The translations under genes and the position numbers were made by a program. From assembly GCF_964204645.1 (NCBI RefSeq), contig NC_134030.1, forward strand, positions 16,437,110 to 16,497,109: a stretch of 60,000 bases of DNA, written 5' to 3'. Shown here one piece after another: positions 56,459-60,000 of this stretch. Origin of the DNA: Tubulanus polymorphus (Eukaryota; Nemertea; Palaeonemertea; Tubulaniformes; Tubulanidae). Below the pieces are notes generated by a model that searched no databases, was not told where the DNA came from, and saw nothing but the letters and a program-made list of their open reading frames with translations. Each line of letters opens with the position of its first letter. Positions within the stretch are counted from its first letter, which is position 1.

Positions 56459-56655
56459 TTTTTTCCAAGGAAGCGTTTTGATTCCATAATCATACAATAT
56501 TTCTTCATGGGGTAAATATTCCTGGTTGCATAGATTGCTAGCTTCGGAATCCCACCTACTGCTTCAACTATCACTTTCGCATTTTTCACTACCTTGTCCA
56601 TGGTTGATAAGGTGTCCAACTTCTTTCAGCTGAGGTTCAGAATCATCTGGTTCTG
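56459..56655 (-). pseudogene. SET-domain exon (C-terminal half), KMT5A/SET8-like, frameshifted
   Basis: Bounded by TTACAG and GTGAGT on the minus strand. It contains the SET motifs GHLINHG (the RLINHS position), then NAKVIVEAVGGIPKLAIYA and TRNI, and HEEILYDYGIKTLPWKK, covering the NHS and YDYG elements that bind S-adenosylmethionine and shape the active site. The motifs fall in two frames, so there are at least two small shifts. SET enzymes methylate lysines, in this subgroup usually on histone H4. A matching N-terminal SET exon lies at 59907-60000, and the ZNF862-like gene is between them. Either a host gene in decay or an amplified relative. Confidence 0.6.
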
Positions 56656-56769
56656 CTGTAACATCAACAGGAAAAAAACCTAATTGTCATGATTTGAATT
56701 TGCAATCAAATAGCTTACACGTTCGTCGAAACATTTAAACATTCAGCCCGAGATTGTTTCTCATTCAAC

Positions 56770-58740
56770 TCCTTTGATAAGGATTAAAACGGCGAAAAAT
56801 TATGAAATGATTGTAGTAAAGACGAATCAATTTCAGGGTTCGAATTTCAGGATTTTATCAGAACTATGGTTTCTTTTTAGATCCATTTTTAGTATTTTCC
56901 ATTCAGAAACTATTTCTGATATCTTGCAACTATTTGACTCAATAGCATCTCGGAAATGATTAACAAGAATTTTTATTTCACAATTACCATAGTCGGCTAA
57001 CTCTTTCTTGTTGTCCATTGGCCAGTTCACTGGATCAATTATACTCATGGATTTCAAAATGTTGTTGTTTTCAAAATCTTTGCATCTGCTATCCATGCAT
57101 TGGCTAATCTTACAAATTATGTTCTGTCTATCCCTTGTAATATCACTATCTAACTGTTCGTAACTTTCTATTTCAGACTGACGGAATAAACGCAAATACA
57201 AACTTTTAATTGCATCCATTGTTACATCGATATCTAAAGATACACGGGCAATAGATCTTTTCTCACACTGAATTGATAGTTGTGATAAAGCATCAAGATA
57301 GAAGTGACAATATAGACGAAACTTATCTGTGCTTAAATTCTTTAGGTAACCCTTGACTTTTGCAATATCAGCAGCCTTAATGTCACTGCGTTCACCAGAA
57401 GCAAGATCTTCCATGTGCATAACAATTGTGGAGAGATTTCTTATAGCCTCCAGTGCAGTTTTCTTATGGTCCACCCATCGTGTGCCAGTCGATCTAGGTG
57501 GCTTTAGTACTTTAGTACCAGATCTTTCGCCCAATGACTTCAGTTCTCTCCATCTCTTAGCGCTATTATCATAGAAGTAGTATGTGCGCATTAACAGCTC
57601 GTCAACAACCTGAATAGACATAAAAATAACCTTTTCATTATTCTGACTAAAGATTTATTCATCTTGATGTGCCACCAAAGTAAATCAAAGAAATAGATTA
57701 AGGAAATTTAAGCACTAAGTATTGATACTGTGTGAGTTTCACCTGTAAAATTTCATGGGTTAGTGAAATTGTGATGACTTACGGTGGAAAAATAGCTAGT
57801 CTTGAAAGAATCTTTTATAGCCAACTCTAACCTGTGTGTGACACAGTGTATTGGAACCAGCCATGGCTCGTCATCCATCAGTCGCGTCAAGATTACAGTC
57901 CAACAACCAAAATTTACACTAGCACCATCCGCAGCTGCTGTCACTACAGTTTTTAAGTCGAGCTTGTGTTCCTCGCATGTCTTTCGTATCGATTGATATA
58001 ATGTCCCTGAATCAGCATATTCAACATGTGATAACCAGAAAAATAAATTTGTTAATTGTTGAAAAATATCATTAGGTTTGTTATCTTTAAATATTCTATA
58101 ATTTCGAGGCTTACCTGAGCAATTTTTGCTGGATGACTCATTAACATACTGGATGCAAATAACCTCCTTTTCATTGTTTGCTTTGTCACAGGAGCCGTCG
58201 AATTGGAGCGAAAAATAGGTATTTTTTGCTTCTATGTCTTTTAGCATTGGACCTTTCATGTATGAACCAATTTCGCGTATGAAGTTCATGCACTGTTTAT
58301 CATTACAGTAAGTTTCTCCTAAATCGACACCGTGACGTTTTTCCAGTTCTATTCGTTTCTTTAATTGAGAAAACGGTAGTTCGCCAAATGCAACCGTGTA
58401 TGCAATATCGAAAAGCTTGCACATGCGGCGCTGTGTCAATTCGTCCATATGACTGACTTGACTATCGGCCTTTCAGCAAAATCTACAGCCAGATTTTTTT
58501 CATTTTGCATTTGTCTCAAAGCAGCCAAATGACCTGCACTCTTTCCATGATCAACAGCATTAACCTTTTTGACTGATTTTGTTCCAGTGATATATGCCAT
58601 GGAATCATTAATTTGTGTTTGCCCGAAATGGTGGGTTTTATAGCTCTGAACAGTAGCTGAATACTGACGACAGATTTTGCACCGAATTTCCTCTACAAGT
58701 CCTCCTTCTATTTCGTTAAACGCGATATAATCTAGGCCCC
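56770..58740 (-). pseudogene. ZNF862-like (hAT-derived, DUF4371-type) protein gene
   Basis: At the start (58740-58450) lies a zinc-finger block: TVKKWGLDYIAFNE, CKIC, then VDHGKSAGHLAAL. A frame change near 58455 leads to MDELTQRRMCKLFDIAYTVA (58448), where the helical region follows, with YFSLQFDGSCDKANNEKEVI, AADGASVNFG and PIHCVTHRLELAIKDSF, the DUF4371/hAT-like Asp-containing segments. A small GT-AG intron (57783-57612) precedes the second exon (VVDELLMRTYYFYDNSAKRW, then TGTRWVDHKKTALEAI and a long helical tail to 56833). Members are transposase-derived nuclear proteins of unclear role. The C-terminal dimerisation part of hAT proteins is not seen. One shift, so coding capacity is doubtful. 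Confidence 0.7.
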
Positions 58741-59035
58741 ATTTCTTGACAGTTTGCGAACGAACTAGTCATTTTTTTTCACTGAATCAATGGTACTCGT
58801 GGTCGGATCTGGTAGAGATTTCGGTGCTGTTGGTATTGTCAATGTGCTGATGGCAATTTCCTCTGAAGGTTTCGGTTTTTTGAATCCCCATAGAGTATTT
58901 TTTTTTACTTTGATCAATCGGCCGTTTTAAAATTTCAGGGGGCATGATCTCTTGAATATTTTACAGTAGACAAAAGCAGACGAAATTAATAGCAGCCGAC
59001 TATTTTGTTAGATGGCAGCACTGTATGGTTATTTA
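58741..59035. other. 5' flank of the ZNF862-like gene
   Basis: No motif recognised. It ends in the first copy of the GGCAGCACTGTATGG tandem unit (about 59013). Confidence 0.3.
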
Positions 59036-59440
59036 ATACGAAGCAGCTACTCGTACGGACCCGTACGAATAATTCCGTAGGCTATTCGTACGCACCCGTC
59101 GGATTACTCTGGAATTATGTGTACGGGAAGGGATAGGGTTAGGGTGAGGTGAGGCTATATGTAGTTAAAACATTTGACCGACTGTCAGCGAGCTCGGTGG
59201 TCTAGTGGTATGATGCTGCGCTAGTAATTTACTGGCCCGGGTTCGAGTCACGCTCTATCCGCTATTTTTCTCTAACTCTATTCTCCACACTTCCCTTGAA
59301 TTTTCTAAGTCGTGTACCTCTGTACGCATGCGCGGCGTTAATCGGCCAATCAGCGACAGTTATTACCGTACAGATCCTAGTCCCGTACGAACAGCCTCCA
59401 GAGTAATCCGTACGGGTCTGTACGAGTAGCCACAGCGTAT
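59036..59440. mobile_element. MITE with GTACGGACCCGTACG-type ends enclosing a tRNA-like sequence
   Basis: Left arm GCTACTCGTACGGACCCGTA and the inverse of the right arm TACGGGTCTGTACGAGTAGC pair well. AATA on both sides may be the target duplication. It splits a tandem-repeat unit (TATGGTTATTTAATA / AATATTAGAG). Confidence 0.6.
59188..59270 (+). repeat. tRNA-like (SINE head) sequence
   Basis: GTGGTCTAGTGGTATGATGC resembles the A box of tRNA-Gly/Glu, and GGTTCGAGTCA the B box. Stems do not close properly, so it is not called a tRNA gene. Confidence 0.55.
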
Positions 59441-59451
59441 TCAATATTAGA

Positions 59452-59535
59452 GTTGGCAGCACTGTATGGTTATTTAATATTAGAGGTGGCAGCACCATAT
59501 GGCCATTTATTATTTGAGGTGGCAGCACAGGAGAG
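59452..59535. repeat. Short tandem array (about 33-bp unit)
   Basis: GGCAGCACTGTATGGTTATT recurs with changes (GGCAGCACCATATGGCCATT), then GGCAGCACAGG. One more unit is at 59013, on the other side of the MITE. Confidence 0.75.
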
Positions 59536-59540
59536 TATGG

Positions 59541-59906
59541 CAGTACAAATTTAACAGACAACTAACTTACGATAGCTGACATGGAAACGTGATTTGTTGC
59601 AGTTTTTTTTGGATAAACACGTCTGACGTCTGCCGTCAGTAATTGAAATTGTCAACGGCACTTCTTAGAAATTTATTAGACGGCATTTTGTAGCCGTCAG
59701 TACAAAAATACATCAACGGCTGTTTACTAAACATCGTCGGCAAAAGCCATCGTGAAATTTGAACCCTGATTTTTTGTCCAATAATATCGCAAAAGGACTA
59801 CTGACACTGAGGCCAATCCGTTCAAGAATGAGTACACACTTTATGAGAGATACAAAATATATTCACCGAAAACTCTTTTTATATGTAAAGTAGAAGCGAT
59901 AAATAC
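59541..59906. other. Unassigned stretch, likely intron of the SET-domain gene
   Basis: Contains GACGTCTGCCGTCAG and similar CGTC-rich short inverted motifs. No ORF. Confidence 0.3.
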
Positions 59907-60000
59907 TTTCAGATGTTTGGCTCTCCTCTTTGCTTCTTCACCAGATACAAGATCTCCGACATACCCACAAATCACAAAAGGAGGAAGGAGTTTATGGGTT
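59907..60000 (-). CDS. SET-domain exon (N-terminal half), continues past window edge
   Basis: The minus strand reads VICGYVGDLVSGEEAKRRAK up to an AAAG/GTATTT donor at about 59906. SET8-like domains carry the equivalent F+C.Y.GDLIS..EG.RR near their start. The upstream exon boundary is off the right edge. Together with 56459-56655 it would build most of a SET domain, provided at least one further exon or spacer joins them. Confidence 0.5.

Noticed and set aside
59130-59155. Telomere-like TAGGGTTAGGGT
   Set aside because: Only about two units occur, inside a MITE; too short to mean anything.

Overview
This window is nuclear DNA from an animal, most likely a marine invertebrate. Coding segments are split by short GT-AG introns, and the DNA is AT-rich and packed with mobile-element debris: BEL/Pao and Ty3/Gypsy LTR elements, piggyBac, a non-LTR pol, tRNA-derived SINEs, foldback elements and MITEs. 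One SINE (51975-52182) has a tRNA-Ser-like head and a body of a type common in deuterostomes and lophotrochozoans. I cannot name the species from sequence alone. There is no bacterial operon, CRISPR array or rRNA.

Left part (1-16.3 kb). A BEL/Pao integrase fragment runs off the left edge. It is followed by a small ZNF862-like relic and a broken piggyBac transposase (2186-3665) with a 979-bp foldback element beside its 5' part. Next comes the best-preserved element: a 9.88-kb Gypsy-type retroelement on the minus strand (4816-14691), bounded by GCTG target duplications. It has gag, pro-RT-RNaseH, integrase and an 801-codon envelope-like ORF. Its LTRs are nearly identical, so it is recent, but pol carries one in-frame stop and one frameshift. 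Gag and pol share a frame and are separated by a single UAG.

Middle part (16.3-34 kb). An element with perfect 16-bp terminal repeats (16997-18055) is followed by two adjacent minus-strand genes: a C2H2 zinc-finger protein of an unnamed dispersed family (26921-24235) and a SAMD3-like multi-exon gene (24165-19818). Part of the zinc-finger gene recurs at 18.5 kb, which suggests that the unit is mobile or amplified. An isolated ankyrin-repeat exon lies at 32.3 kb.

Right part (34-60 kb). This holds a truncated non-LTR retroelement; a spliced, frameshifted integrase-core gene (38187-40627); a G2E3-like HECT ubiquitin-ligase gene with premature stops (46650-43448, minus); a second BEL fragment; a CENP-B-type helix-turn-helix relic; and a SET-domain gene whose exons at 56.5 kb and 59.9 kb flank a ZNF862-like gene (58740-56770). 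Inverted copies of a tandem-repeat element, several MITE families and SINEs fill the gaps.

Taken together, the genes that look spliced and host-like mostly belong to families that are themselves repeated and transposon-associated (integrase-core, G2E3-like, ZNF862-like, SAMD3-like, zinc finger). No ordinary single-copy housekeeping gene is evident.
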